Of a DNA stretch of 64,000 nucleotides, positions 40,285 to 49,450 are shown one piece after another. The stretch's first letter is position 1, and each line of letters opens with the position of its first letter. Under the pieces are notes generated by a model. It worked only from the letters and a program-made list of their open reading frames with translations, ran no database searches and was not told the origin of the DNA. Position numbers and translations under genes: made by a program. The stretch is from JAHDNZ01 sp036721855 (lineage in GTDB: Bacteria > Bacillota > DTU065), in assembly GCA_036721855.1 (NCBI GenBank), contig DAIMKF010000004.1:1-64000 (forward strand). The letters are read 5' to 3'.

Positions 40285-40593
40285 TTAATCTCAAACCCCC
40301 CGTTTACTAGTTAACTTTTTCAAAACTTGCTCTGAAAGTCTTTTTTATACAGATCCTTTCTCTCTATGTTGTTTCGGTAATCCTAATTTGATTTCCTAGC
40401 TGATTTCCAGTTGATAAATTTATATTTAATCTCAATTCAGTTTTCATTTATGCCAATCAAAAAAGGTTCTCTTAACCGTTACCCTTTTTCCTCTAGTCCA
40501 ATTAATTATAAACAGAAAGTAGGTATCCTAATGAAGATACCTCTTTACTCAAGTAAATAATATTTATCCCTGGATGGGGTAGCTTTATACCCG
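40285..40593. other. Intergenic region with one hairpin
   Basis: About 310 AT-rich bases. AGGTATC and GATACCT form a 7-bp hairpin near 40521-40542, followed by T-rich sequence on both strands, possibly a terminator for the glycosyltransferase operon. No gene recognised. Confidence 0.4.
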
Positions 40594-40698
40594 TTACAAT
40601 AGCGGTAAAGATTCGCCGGCTTCAACCTTTCCTCCCGGAATAGACCAATACCTGCTTTCATGGATTTTCTGTTTCCCAAGCAATATCTTGTTATCCAT
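40594..40698 (-). pseudogene. Nudix hydrolase N-terminal fragment
   Basis: A 34-codon reverse-strand reading starts at the ATG at 40696-40698 and ends at the TAA at 40594. It contains KIHESRYWSIPGGKVEAGES, the beginning of the Nudix box (W-x-x-P-G-G-x-x-E-x-G-E). The R-E-x-x-E-E half that binds metal is missing and no continuation is found in other phases. A short relic. Confidence 0.6.
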
Positions 40699-40780
40699 GT
40701 TTGAATTCCGGTTACTCTGATAACAAAAATATAATTATGGTAACATTTCTAATTTCATTTGCAATAGTGGCTTTTGCGAT

Positions 40781-42754
40781 CTAATTTGGCTTCTTATAGT
40801 GATTGTTATGCGGTAAGTGTTTAGGCAAAGGTCTTTTTAACTCGTAAAATAATATCTCATAAAAATTATCATATTTACTGTCTATTGTCCCGCGATACTT
40901 GGCTTCATCCCGAAACATTATAGTTATTATTTTAGCTATAACAGCCTCTGGATTAAGAAATTGCAAACCTATTTCATTACTTTTTTTCCAGGTAACCTTG
41001 GTGGCTAAATTACCCAAATCCTCTGATTTAACTTTAATTACCTCACCTATTTGCGGAGAGACCGGTTTTGCAAAGCCAACTCTAAGGCCACCTTCTGAAA
41101 TATCAAGAATTCTACCTTCCTGGCAACATCCAATTTCTGTTTCACAACAAATTTCAGCACCTAGATCAGTAGCGAAGCGTTCCTTGTGTCTAATTCTTGG
41201 TCGTTCAATTGTAACCAGTACGGCTACAATTAAACCTAGGCTGTTGTAGATAATCCAAAAGAGGTTTATGGTATATAAATCATATCGTATTTGATCAGTC
41301 CTAAACATATGGTTTAGAATAAAGCCTGCCGCTATTAGATTCGTAAGAAGTACAATAATATGTGGGTGAGCTAATTTAACATTAAGTCCTCCTTTATCTT
41401 CTTCTCTGGTTTTTGGTGTTACAACAAACTTAGTATCCGGGAGGAACAATTCTTTAATAACTGCCCAGGAAGCAAAAGGTGCTAAAACCGTATCATAGAT
41501 ATGAGCCCAAGCCATAGTGCGATCACTTTTAAAAAGACTTCTAAACTGAATTACAGAAGCTAAATAACCCGGCAAGAAAAAAGCCACTAGTTTTAAAGGT
41601 TCTACGTTTAAAACACTTACTCCTAAAAAGGTAACCAGCGAAGGGGTTAAAATAAAAACCATTTTTCTTAAACCATAAAACCAATAGACGATGCTGTCGG
41701 TATATAAAAGTTTTTGCATAAAACTTAAGCCTGGCAGCCTCCATATCCGCCAGTTTTTGGCAATTTGAATACCACCGCGGGCCCAACGATCTCTTTGTTT
41801 TACCAAATCACTAAACTTATCGGGAGATAAGCCCAAGGCTAAAGTGTCTTTAATAAAAACCGATTTGTAACCTTTGTTTTGTAAAAGCATCCCGGTTAAC
41901 ATATCTTCGGTAATACTTCCATAGGGAACTCCACCAATCTCCAAAAGAGCAGACCTTCTAAATATGGCATTTGTACCCACATGCATAACGGCGTTATATC
42001 TGGCTTTACCGGCTTGTATTTTGCGCATAAAGAAATCCTGCTCATTGGGGATGAAGTTTTCCATATAAAGATTATACTGGAAAGGATCAGCGTTATAAAA
42101 AACTTGCGGGGTTTGGACAAAGCCAACTTTGGGATCTGTAAATTGAGGTAAAATCCTTTTTAAGATTCTAGGATGTGGAACCATATCCGCATCTAAAAGC
42201 AGAATAAATTCCCCTTTTGTTTGAGTTAAGGCGTTATTTATATTCCCGGCTTTGGCATGTTTGTTATCAGTTCTGGTAATATAACCTATACCTAATTGGT
42301 CTGCCAGTTCTTTAACCTTTTGGCGTCTCCCGTCATCACAAAGAAAAATATTTACTTTTTCCTTCGGATAATCGATATTTAAACAACCTATAGCTGTCAG
42401 TTTGAGCAATTCCTCCGGTTCATTGTAAGTAGAGATCAAAATATCAACCGTTGGAAGCTCTAAAAACGAATCCAGGGATGCCGGTGGTTCTTTGTAATCT
42501 TCCCAAAACAATACCTTAAATATTAAAGACTGTATATGCCCAATGGCTTCGGCCATAAATAACAAAAAGGCGAAGAAAAAATTTATCACTGAATCGGTAG
42601 GAAGCGTAAAAAATGCTCGCCAGAATAAATAGACAATGCTATAGACGGAGGAAAGAACTATAAATGCTTTTCGTCCTTTTTTAGATCTTTTTGCTAACAG
42701 ACTGCTTACAATTAGTATACAAATAGAGAAAAGACCTAAATAAATATAGTTCAT
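40781..42754 (-). CDS. BcsA-like membrane glycosyltransferase with C-terminal PilZ domain
   Basis: A 657-residue family 2 glycosyltransferase resembling cellulose synthase catalytic subunits. Transmembrane helices flank the catalytic domain: STYNEPEELLKL, CDDGRR, LLLDADMVPHP (DxD), GSITEDMLTG (TED) and KQRDRWARGG (QxxRW). The C-terminus carries a PilZ domain with basic PRIRHKERF and DISEGGLRVGF, the two sites that bind cyclic di-GMP. It therefore probably makes an exopolysaccharide under c-di-GMP control. It follows, 79 bp downstream, the secreted propeller-like gene and the macro-domain gene, with which it likely forms an operon. No BcsB, BcsZ or BcsC homologue is visible here. Confidence 0.92.
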   Translation of the reverse strand: MNYIYLGLFSICILIVSSLLAKRSKKGRKAFIVLSSVYSIVYLFWRAFFTLPTDSVINFFFAFLLFMAEAIGHIQSLIFKVLFWEDYKEPPASLDSFLELPTVDILISTYNEPEELLKLTAIGCLNIDYPKEKVNIFLCDDGRRQKVKELADQLGIGYITRTDNKHAKAGNINNALTQTKGEFILLLDADMVPHPRILKRILPQFTDPKVGFVQTPQVFYNADPFQYNLYMENFIPNEQDFFMRKIQAGKARYNAVMHVGTNAIFRRSALLEIGGVPYGSITEDMLTGMLLQNKGYKSVFIKDTLALGLSPDKFSDLVKQRDRWARGGIQIAKNWRIWRLPGLSFMQKLLYTDSIVYWFYGLRKMVFILTPSLVTFLGVSVLNVEPLKLVAFFLPGYLASVIQFRSLFKSDRTMAWAHIYDTVLAPFASWAVIKELFLPDTKFVVTPKTREEDKGGLNVKLAHPHIIVLLTNLIAAGFILNHMFRTDQIRYDLYTINLFWIIYNSLGLIVAVLVTIERPRIRHKERFATDLGAEICCETEIGCCQEGRILDISEGGLRVGFAKPVSPQIGEVIKVKSEDLGNLATKVTWKKSNEIGLQFLNPEAVIAKIITIMFRDEAKYRGTIDSKYDNFYEILFYELKRPLPKHLPHNNHYKKPN

Positions 42755-42833
42755 ATGAGTATCATCTCCTTTTTATACAGTAGCCTAAAAGAAGTTGCTT
42801 TAACCTCAATTACCTAAGATGCAGTCAAAGATA

Positions 42834-43958
42834 TTATTTAGCCATAATTGCAGTTGAAAGAAGATAAATCCTATCCAGGGGGTATTTGTTAGTGGCAGTT
42901 CGATATTTATCCGCACCAGATTCGAACATTATATAAAGCTCATCTTTGGCTAAAACAATTCCCTCTGCCAGAGGTGGCAGGGTGATTTTCTTTGGCTTTT
43001 TATTTAACTCTAAAAACCAAAGGGGTACCTTTTTACCGTTAAGATTAACCGCTAAATCTTCTTTATCTTTAAGGATGTTATTAAAACCATAAAGATAACT
43101 GTTATTAGCACGACCATAGGACTGACTTAAAAAGATCGCATCCTCTGAAAAAGCCAACCCCTGTATTTTATTTATATGGGCTAAAATACCCTCCGGATGG
43201 CCATCTGCCGGGAAATTATCATTTTCCAGACGATAACCTACCGTCCAAGCTAAATATTCATTGCCAGAGCTGCTCTTTATATGGTGAGATTCTTTATGGG
43301 GATATTTCAAGTAATCAGCATGACTTTTTTCCAAAGTAAACTCACCCACCCAAAGATAGCCTTCGTGGTAGCTGATAAACGACGCCCTAGTCTCTACATC
43401 GTGAATAGATTCGGCAATTAATTTGGAGTTATAAGCTTGACCAACAACCTCATCCAAGTCAAACCTATAGACTTTAGCATCAGAAGCAATCCATAGGTGT
43501 CTTTTGCTTACAGTTACTCCACCGGCATGTCCGGTATAGATTGTTTTACTATCTAGATATAAGTTAAAAGCTTTAATGAGTTTTCCTGAATTATTATCTA
43601 TTACAAATAAAACTGTGGGCGTATCTTTTTGATTCGCATAGATGGTGCCTATAAGCCAATTCTTTTCCGGCAGATAGGTAAGTCCCTGAGGTATATAATT
43701 TTGACTTAAAGCCGGAATAACCGGTCCCGCCGTAACGCAGTTGAAAAATAAGCTATATTCAAAAGGTATAGGCTTGTTTTTGCTACCTACAGTCTCAAGC
43801 TGATTTAAATTAAGTAAAATATCTTTTGGGAATTCTTGCATTTTGCTACCCTCAATTTCATCAAGTTCTTTGTTGAATGTAGTTTCGGAAAAACTAATCG
43901 GGGCTAAAACAACTGCAGCCAAGAAAACTAATAGTACGGTTTTTAGAGTTAATTTCAT
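42834..43958 (-). CDS. Secreted beta-propeller-like protein of unknown function
   Basis: A 374-residue exported protein; the signal peptide is MKLTLKTVLLVFLAAVVLAP. The start at 43958 follows GGAAGG; the upstream extension to 44033 has no ribosome site. The mature part has repeated beta-strand motifs of a propeller (QGLTYLPEKNWLIGTIY, GGVTVSKRHLWIASDAKVYR, YHEGYLWVGEFTL, IQGLAFSEDAIFLSQSYGR, EGIVLAKDELYIMFESGAD). No enzyme signature is evident. It lies between a macro-domain gene (44 bp upstream) and the PilZ glycosyltransferase (79 bp downstream), so a role in exopolysaccharide binding, export or sensing is a reasonable guess, not more. Confidence 0.7.
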   Translation of the reverse strand: MKLTLKTVLLVFLAAVVLAPISFSETTFNKELDEIEGSKMQEFPKDILLNLNQLETVGSKNKPIPFEYSLFFNCVTAGPVIPALSQNYIPQGLTYLPEKNWLIGTIYANQKDTPTVLFVIDNNSGKLIKAFNLYLDSKTIYTGHAGGVTVSKRHLWIASDAKVYRFDLDEVVGQAYNSKLIAESIHDVETRASFISYHEGYLWVGEFTLEKSHADYLKYPHKESHHIKSSSGNEYLAWTVGYRLENDNFPADGHPEGILAHINKIQGLAFSEDAIFLSQSYGRANNSYLYGFNNILKDKEDLAVNLNGKKVPLWFLELNKKPKKITLPPLAEGIVLAKDELYIMFESGADKYRTATNKYPLDRIYLLSTAIMAK

Positions 43959-44002
43959 TAATAAGACCTTCCTTAGTAAACACTCAATTGGCTTTGAAAA
44001 AG

Positions 44003-44587
44003 TTAATAGTATTTCCAGAAGTCTAGATAACATTGATAAGTCAATCTATCAAAGCAGACCAAATAAACTTTTTGTAAAATATCATCAGGATAAAAAAACA
44101 GCCTATTTGCTATGGTTCTAAAAGCGATCGCAGTTGCCTCTTTAAGAGGATAACCATAAGCACCCGTGCTAATAGCCGGAAAGGCTAGGGTTTTGATTTT
44201 ATTTTCAACTGCGATTTTAATCGAATTAGCATAACATGCCTCAAGTAACTCAGCTTCGTTGTTTTGGCCACCCTGCCAAATAGGCCCGACGGTATGAATA
44301 ACATATTTGGCTGGCAAAAGATAACCTTTGGTTATTTTAGCTTGCCCTGTTTTACAACCAACAAGAGTTTGACATTCTCTGAGCAATTCTTCCCCAGCGG
44401 CTTTATGTATAGCTCCATCAACCCCGCCTCCGCCAAGAAGGCTAGGGTTGGCAGCATTAACAATGGCCTCCACTTTCATCTTGGTAAGATCACCTTTTAC
44501 AACTTGAATCCGGGTTTTTTCTCGCTTATTAAATGGCAGTACATTCACCCCCGTTTTTAAATCATTTTCGCTGTAAATCACCCCCAT
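44003..44587 (-). CDS. Macro-domain protein (ADP-ribose / O-acetyl-ADP-ribose hydrolase type)
   Basis: A 194-residue macro-domain protein close to the YmdB/MacroD group, which removes ADP-ribose from proteins or deacetylates O-acetyl-ADP-ribose. Diagnostic stretches are VEAIVNAANPSLLGGGGVDG, AIHKAAGEELLREC, TKGYLLPAKYVIHTVGPIW and LAFPAISTGAYGYPL, containing the catalytic Asn and Asp equivalents. The start is uncertain: the ATG at 44587 lacks a good ribosome site and GTG codons shortly downstream are possible. It is the first gene of a presumed three-gene operon with the secreted propeller and the glycosyltransferase. Confidence 0.88.
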   Translation of the reverse strand: MGVIYSENDLKTGVNVLPFNKREKTRIQVVKGDLTKMKVEAIVNAANPSLLGGGGVDGAIHKAAGEELLRECQTLVGCKTGQAKITKGYLLPAKYVIHTVGPIWQGGQNNEAELLEACYANSIKIAVENKIKTLAFPAISTGAYGYPLKEATAIAFRTIANRLFFYPDDILQKVYLVCFDRLTYQCYLDFWKYY

Positions 44588-44708
44588 CTAACTAGCATTT
44601 TAAAACCCAAAATTTTAAGGATTTTATCTATTTTAGTCGAATAGGTGTAATAGGAATATTTGTTTAGCTTGAAAAAAAGAAGCTTTTTAGAAAGGTTGTG
44701 TTGTTCTA

Positions 44709-45154
44709 ATGTCCAAAGAAGTGTTAAACCATTCACTTCTGCACTTTACCCTTCGCTTTGCAATAATACACACACTCACCTATTTGTTTTTTGGAATAGT
44801 GATATGCTCCTAAGTAACTACTTCGATATTTTTGTAAGCGATCCTGTTCTAAGTACAGTCATGAAACTGGCTGATGCACTTTCTGTTAGACTTGCACCCC
44901 TAGTGCAAATTTTTAGAGGCGCTTTGCTTGCCCTGGCCATCTACCCCTTTAGATCAGTTATCTTTACCTCCAAGTATGGTTGGTTGAAGTTGTTTTGGCT
45001 GCTTTATGTTCTTACAAGTATTGGCGCTGTTATTACATATACCACCTTTAGTTATAATCCCTTAATTGGTGTGCCGGAAATAACTTTACAAATGTTGGCT
45101 TTTTCCTGGCTCTTTGCTCGTCCTAAAATCACTTCTTTTTCAGCAAAAGCTTAA
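44709..45154 (+). pseudogene. Small integral membrane protein, frameshifted
   Basis: Starting at ATG 44709 the sequence reads MSKEVLNHSLLHFTLRFAII, then a transmembrane stretch (YLFFGIVICS), and stops near 44814. One phase over, the protein continues (MLLSNYFDIFVSDPVLS) with further membrane segments (IFRGALLALAIYPF, GWLKLFWLLYVLTSIGAVIT) to 45154. Together they form a four- to five-helix membrane protein of a kind seen as an uncharacterised family in Bacillota. A single frameshift splits it, so it is dead or the assembly has an indel. Confidence 0.6.
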
Positions 45155-45310
45155 GTGTCTAGGTTCATCTACGATCTCAGAACATATTTATTTTGCAAAA
45201 CAGAGCTTGAACAAAAGTATTATTAAGGCATGGGAGTATTAAGTTTAAAAAACATTATGTATTTGATTGGCACAATTGCATCGCTTTATATTTAAAGGAG
45301 TGAATTAGAC

Positions 45311-45469
45311 ATGGATATATTACTTATTCGACGCGAAGAGTCTTATCATAGTGCTTTTGATAACTATAATCCCGAGAAATGCTACCCTAACCCAGAGCTA
45401 ACAGACAATGGCAAAAGATAAGCAACGCAGCTTGCACAAAAGCTTGCAGAAAAAGGTATTTTAACCTAA
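45311..45469 (+). pseudogene. Histidine phosphatase (phosphoglycerate mutase-like) fragment
   Basis: ATG at 45311 with AAAGGAG upstream. Translation gives MDILLIRREESYHSAF, then NPELTDNGKR, an in-frame TAA, ATQLAQKLAEKGILT and another stop. This matches the N-terminal 50 residues of the histidine phosphatase superfamily, but the catalytic RHG motif reads RRE, so even without the stop it would be inactive. The remaining two-thirds of the domain is absent. Confidence 0.6.
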
Positions 45470-45801
45470 GTTATCTTACCCTTTACTGTAAATCTAGAAC
45501 ATCGTCTCGTTTAAACTCCTTTTATGCTTTAAACTATGTTTGCAGCTTTTTATATGCTTTAAGCAGTGTTACGACTTCTCACAGCTTTATTTTTTCGTTA
45601 AACTTTTATTAGGAGAATCTATTCATACTCATTTTCTCTTCTATTTTATCTTTTTTTCTAAGTATATAATTCTAGCAGAAGACAGTAATTAATAGGAACT
45701 TAGTGAAACAATAACTTATTGATTGACCGGCAATTTATCTACAAACACGAAGAATTAAATAAGCTTTGAGTTTTTTGTTTGTAGAATTAAGGAGTGATAA
45801 T
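45470..45801. other. Intergenic region, no gene recognised
   Basis: AT-rich spacer upstream of solute-binding protein 3. It should hold that gene's promoter; I cannot place it with confidence. Confidence 0.35.
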
Positions 45802-47103
45802 ATGCGTTTTTTTAAAAGTACCTTGGTTTTAATACTGCTACTTTTTATCTTTACTGTAGCTATTTATGCTGCTGATAAAATATCAGTTTGGTTAACTGGA
45901 CATCCCAATGAAGAAATGGCCATTATCAAAGCTTTAACCGAGAGTGAGTTTACTTCCCAAACCGGAATTGCCGTTGAATACAATAACCTTTCCTGGGGCG
46001 ATTTTGAAAATCGCTTTTTAATGGCAGCCGCCTCGGGCGAAGCTCCTGATGTAGGTGCCTCGGGAGCCTTGTTCTTACCGGATTTAGGCGTAAGAGGAGC
46101 CATGATCGATCTTACCAACATGCCTGATTTTAAAGGAGTCTATGCCAGAACCTATCCCGGTTTTTACCTTTCTTTACAATACAAAGGCTTAACTTTCGGT
46201 ATTCCCTATACTGCTTCAGTATCGACTTTGTATCAAAGAGATGATATCTTAAGAAACTTAGGTATTCAATCTCTTAGCAGTTGGGATGAACTTAAGCAGG
46301 TATTGCCAAAACTCCAGGCCAATAACACCAACTTTTCTTTGCAATGGTTTTTATCTGAAACTCTCTATGCCGATATTTATATGTTCATGTGGCAAAGAGG
46401 TGCCGATGACTACAATGCCGACTTGACCAAATCGGGTTATGACACACCCGAATTCATTGCGGCGTTTAAAGAATATACCGACCTTTATACCAAATATAAA
46501 ATCCCCAAAGAGATCCCTGTTTTTCAGGCTTTTGTTAACGGAGATTTAGCCATGGTAATTCAGTATCCGGAATTTTACCAAAACCTAACCTATAGCGCTC
46601 CCCAAATTGCCGGCAAATGGAGTATGACTCGAGTCCTTGGTACAAAAGTAGGTGGACAAGTAAATAACATCAGCGGTGCCGGGGGTTGTGCACTTGGTAT
46701 CTTTACTTCCTCTAAGAAGAAAAATCAAAGCTGGGAATTTATCAAATGGCTAACAGCTGAAGAAACTCAACTCGCTATTGCCAATAAAATTATGACTCAA
46801 ATTAAGGGAGCCTTATTTCTACCTTCAAATAATGGTTCTGTTAATAAAATCCCTCTTCCTAAAGATGCTCTCGAGACATTTTCCTTGGCTTTGAGTACCG
46901 GTACTGGTTTTAGATATGGACTGGTTGCTCCCAGACACCGACGCCGCTATCTACAGATGGCTGCCCAGAAAGTTGTTTTGCATGGAGTCGACCCGGAAGA
47001 AGCCATCCGTGAGGCAGCTGCTGAGCATAACGTGGAGATTAAAAGAAAACAGGTTGAGTATGATCGCTATATTAAAAAGCTGTTAGAACAACAGAAAAAA
47101 TAA
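45802..47103 (+). CDS. ABC transporter sugar-type solute-binding protein 3 (orphan)
   Basis: A 433-residue family 1 solute-binding protein. ATG at 45802 with AAGGAGTG upstream; the longer reading from 45766 includes the ribosome site. The signal peptide (TLVLILLLFIFTVAIYA) ends before ADKISVWLTGH without a lipobox. GEAPDVGASGALFLPDLGVR, FGIPYTASVSTLYQRDDIL and KKKNQSWEFIKWLTAEE fit the family. It is more distant from the other two binding proteins than they are from each other and has an arginine-rich APRHRRRYLQM near the end. It has no adjacent transporter genes and is terminated together with the convergent GH28-like gene. Confidence 0.88.
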   Translation: MRFFKSTLVLILLLFIFTVAIYAADKISVWLTGHPNEEMAIIKALTESEFTSQTGIAVEYNNLSWGDFENRFLMAAASGEAPDVGASGALFLPDLGVRGAMIDLTNMPDFKGVYARTYPGFYLSLQYKGLTFGIPYTASVSTLYQRDDILRNLGIQSLSSWDELKQVLPKLQANNTNFSLQWFLSETLYADIYMFMWQRGADDYNADLTKSGYDTPEFIAAFKEYTDLYTKYKIPKEIPVFQAFVNGDLAMVIQYPEFYQNLTYSAPQIAGKWSMTRVLGTKVGGQVNNISGAGGCALGIFTSSKKKNQSWEFIKWLTAEETQLAIANKIMTQIKGALFLPSNNGSVNKIPLPKDALETFSLALSTGTGFRYGLVAPRHRRRYLQMAAQKVVLHGVDPEEAIREAAAEHNVEIKRKQVEYDRYIKKLLEQQKK

Positions 47104-47142
47104 GGGCGTTCTTGCTTTCTTAGCCCATCTTGGTTTAATAAT

Positions 47143-47175
47143 AAAAAGCTGGAGACAAAAGGTTTCCAGCTTTTT
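47143..47175. terminator. Bidirectional terminator
   Basis: AAAAAGCTGGA and TCCAGCTTTTT form a perfect 11-bp stem with an A/T-run at each end, between the convergent solute-binding protein 3 and GH28-like genes. It can end transcription from either side. Confidence 0.9.
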
Positions 47176-47210
47176 ATTACATATAAATTTGAATACGCCA
47201 CAGTTTCTAA

Positions 47211-48584
47211 CTATATTATCTTAAAAGACTGGCTTTTTTTAACATCAATTGCAGGTAAGTTGCCCTTTGAGTTGTAAGATGTGGCTATTAAGTTCTTTAT
47301 AAGGATATCTTTCCCTAATCTTAGCTTGACAGCACTAAATGATTGGCTAAAAGCCGGATTGTACTCCCAGTTAATAACTACTTCATTAATTTCTATATTT
47401 TTTACATAGCGCAGATAAAGGTTACAGGGTGCAAAATGGTGCTGGCCATAGTTGGGGATGGGATCTGGAATATCCAGCTCATAGAGCTTTTTTTTAGGCT
47501 TAATTAGAAAGTTTAGCTGTTTTAGGGTCACATCACTAATCCAGTCATCTTTAGTGCCTATAAGTGTAGCCACTCCGTTGGCTCTTACTCTACAGTCTCT
47601 GATTGTAACCTTACTGATTGAGCCGCGATCTGTCATCAGAAAAAACGGAGTTCCTTCCTGCTCTAAGGAAATTTCTAAATTTTCACAGACTATATCTTCG
47701 ATCTGTCCGTATTGGGCAGTCACATTGACTACACCGGCCGCGTTTAGCACTTTACAATGGTAAATTTTCACATCACTAACTTTATAAAAGCTGCCATCGT
47801 CTTTGATAAAACTGTCTAAGCCTGTATATATTCTTAGCACATTAACCGCCGAATTAAAGGTGCAATTACGAATAACAGTGCCTTTAGAAAACCCGGAATC
47901 ATTCCCGTCTACTGCCAAGGAATCATCACCGGTTTGAAAATAACAGTCTTCGACTAAGACATTTAAACAGGAACTGAAGTGGTAACCATCCGTATTGGGA
48001 CCATAGAAATTATTTTCAACCCGACAAGCTTGAAAATGTACATTTCGGCAAGAAAGTAGCCAGGCTGAATAAGCCGGTGAATCCCGAATAATTAATGACT
48101 TTACGTTGACATTTTGGCAGTTTTTTAGTAGCAGGGTCATGGGACGAAAAGGCTTGGCATAGTACCTAGGTGGAGTTGAACACCACAATTCGCCAATCTC
48201 TTGCATCGGTGTCCAAAAAGCCTCACCACATCCTATAATAACACCACCTTCTATTCCTATATCACAGCTATCTTGGGCATAGATCATGGCATAACCTAAA
48301 TCCGGTGTGTTTATGGAAAGATCATTTTGCTTTAGATGGAGGGGATAGAATTGAGCCGCCTCAACAGGAGATATTAAAAAGCAATCTGAAGCAAGACGCA
48401 ATGTTACCCGGCTTTTAATTTCAATTGAACTTGTCAGATATTTACCGGAGGGAATAAAAACATTACCTCCACCAAGGTTATGACATCTATCGATTGCCAT
48501 TTGAATATAAGTTCTGGTTTTAGTAAGATCATTTCTTTCGTTAAGCGGAATTGAAACAGTTAATTCATTTTTCATAGTTTTCAT
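47211..48584 (-). CDS. GH28-like right-handed beta-helix protein
   Basis: A protein of about 457 residues. The N-terminal part (YIQMAIDRCHNLGGGNVFIPSG) is the usual opening of pectin-active parallel beta-helix enzymes. GH28 polygalacturonase motifs are partly present: FYGPNTDGYHF (NTD) and FQTGDDSLAVD (DD), but the expected GHG motif carrying the catalytic His is not found and RIK reads RIY. It may be a divergent GH28 (rhamnogalacturonan or xylogalacturonan type) or a non-catalytic relative. There is no signal peptide. The start is either ATG at 48584 or the one four codons inside; both have GG-rich sites upstream. Confidence 0.75.
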   Translation of the reverse strand: MKTMKNELTVSIPLNERNDLTKTRTYIQMAIDRCHNLGGGNVFIPSGKYLTSSIEIKSRVTLRLASDCFLISPVEAAQFYPLHLKQNDLSINTPDLGYAMIYAQDSCDIGIEGGVIIGCGEAFWTPMQEIGELWCSTPPRYYAKPFRPMTLLLKNCQNVNVKSLIIRDSPAYSAWLLSCRNVHFQACRVENNFYGPNTDGYHFSSCLNVLVEDCYFQTGDDSLAVDGNDSGFSKGTVIRNCTFNSAVNVLRIYTGLDSFIKDDGSFYKVSDVKIYHCKVLNAAGVVNVTAQYGQIEDIVCENLEISLEQEGTPFFLMTDRGSISKVTIRDCRVRANGVATLIGTKDDWISDVTLKQLNFLIKPKKKLYELDIPDPIPNYGQHHFAPCNLYLRYVKNIEINEVVINWEYNPAFSQSFSAVKLRLGKDILIKNLIATSYNSKGNLPAIDVKKSQSFKII

Positions 48585-48765
48585 CCCTTTTTTACCTTTA
48601 AAAAGCATTATGGCTGTTAGGGTGTACTCTTGTTTTTAGATATTCAAAACTTTCCAAAGGATTATAATATTTATTGGAACCCCCTTTATTGTAAGTTGTC
48701 ATCTTGCTCTCGTACAGTAAGAACTGTGTTGAAAAGTTATTGAATCCTGCAAAGTATAGCGACAA

Positions 48766-48814
48766 AAAAAGACTGGAGTACCTTCCATAAAATTAAAAGA
48801 TACTCCAGTCTTTT
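48766..48814 (-). terminator. Rho-independent terminator of the LamG-like fragment
   Basis: On the reverse strand AAAAGACTGGAGTA pairs with TACTCCAGTCTTTT and runs into seven T, directly beyond the stop at 48823. Its preservation shows the fragment descends from a real transcription unit. Confidence 0.85.
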
Positions 48815-48822
48815 AACCATAT

Positions 48823-49233
48823 CTAATCAAGTTGCTTGATAATAACATTCTCAATTTTAGTATTATCATCACTTGTACTTGTTGAGCGAAGCCAGATAAA
48901 ACCTGCCTCTTTGAAGGGACCTACACCAACTTCATCTTCAATAACAAGGTTATCAGCTTTAGTAAGCTTAACCTGAACTGTTTCACCTTGAACAGTAACC
49001 TTAAAATGTACACGATCACCCCAAGCCATAGGTGTATTAATTGTTGCGTAGCTATTATAATCAGGTGCCCAGTTGCCATTTTCCCAGCGTCGCATACGAA
49101 TATCTATGGCTGTTATTAGATCAATTCCCGGACCATAGTAATAAGGAGCACCTTCACAAGTACTGCGAAGAATAATCATAGTACGACCGTTTTTAGAATG
49201 TCTTAACCTAAATGGATAAACTGCTACACAAAC
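48823..49233 (-). pseudogene. C-terminal fragment of a LamG/DUF1080-like sugar-binding protein
   Basis: The reverse strand is open from 49233 (VAVYPFRLRHSKNGRTMIIL) to the stop at 48823. RMRRWENGNWAPDYNSY, WGDRVHFKVTVQGETVQVKL and AGFIWLRSTS are typical of the strands of a concanavalin-like 3-keto-glucoside hydrolase/LamG domain. A stop precedes 49233 and there is no signal peptide or N-terminal half, so the gene is 5'-truncated. An ATG at 49179 could in principle start a 118-residue protein, but no ribosome site is seen. Confidence 0.65.
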
Positions 49234-49450
49234 TTATATTCACTCTGCTAATTCACTCCAAGAATTAGTTGCTCTGGAGAAAGCCTTTTTTCTCATAGGT
49301 GCTATTTAAATGTTAAAATATCATTAAGAACTAAATTTTTGAAAAAAACCTGGTGCCTCTATAAATAATAACAGCAACAATATTGTCTTCTTGTGAGTGA
49401 TGACTATCTCTTGACTGACTCTTCAATAAATCTTTAAGGAGCTTATTGAT

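Noticed and set aside
40781..42754. Canonical cellulose synthase operon
   Set aside because: No BcsB, BcsC or BcsZ homologue is visible; only the catalytic glycosyltransferase with PilZ is there, so the polymer is left unspecified.
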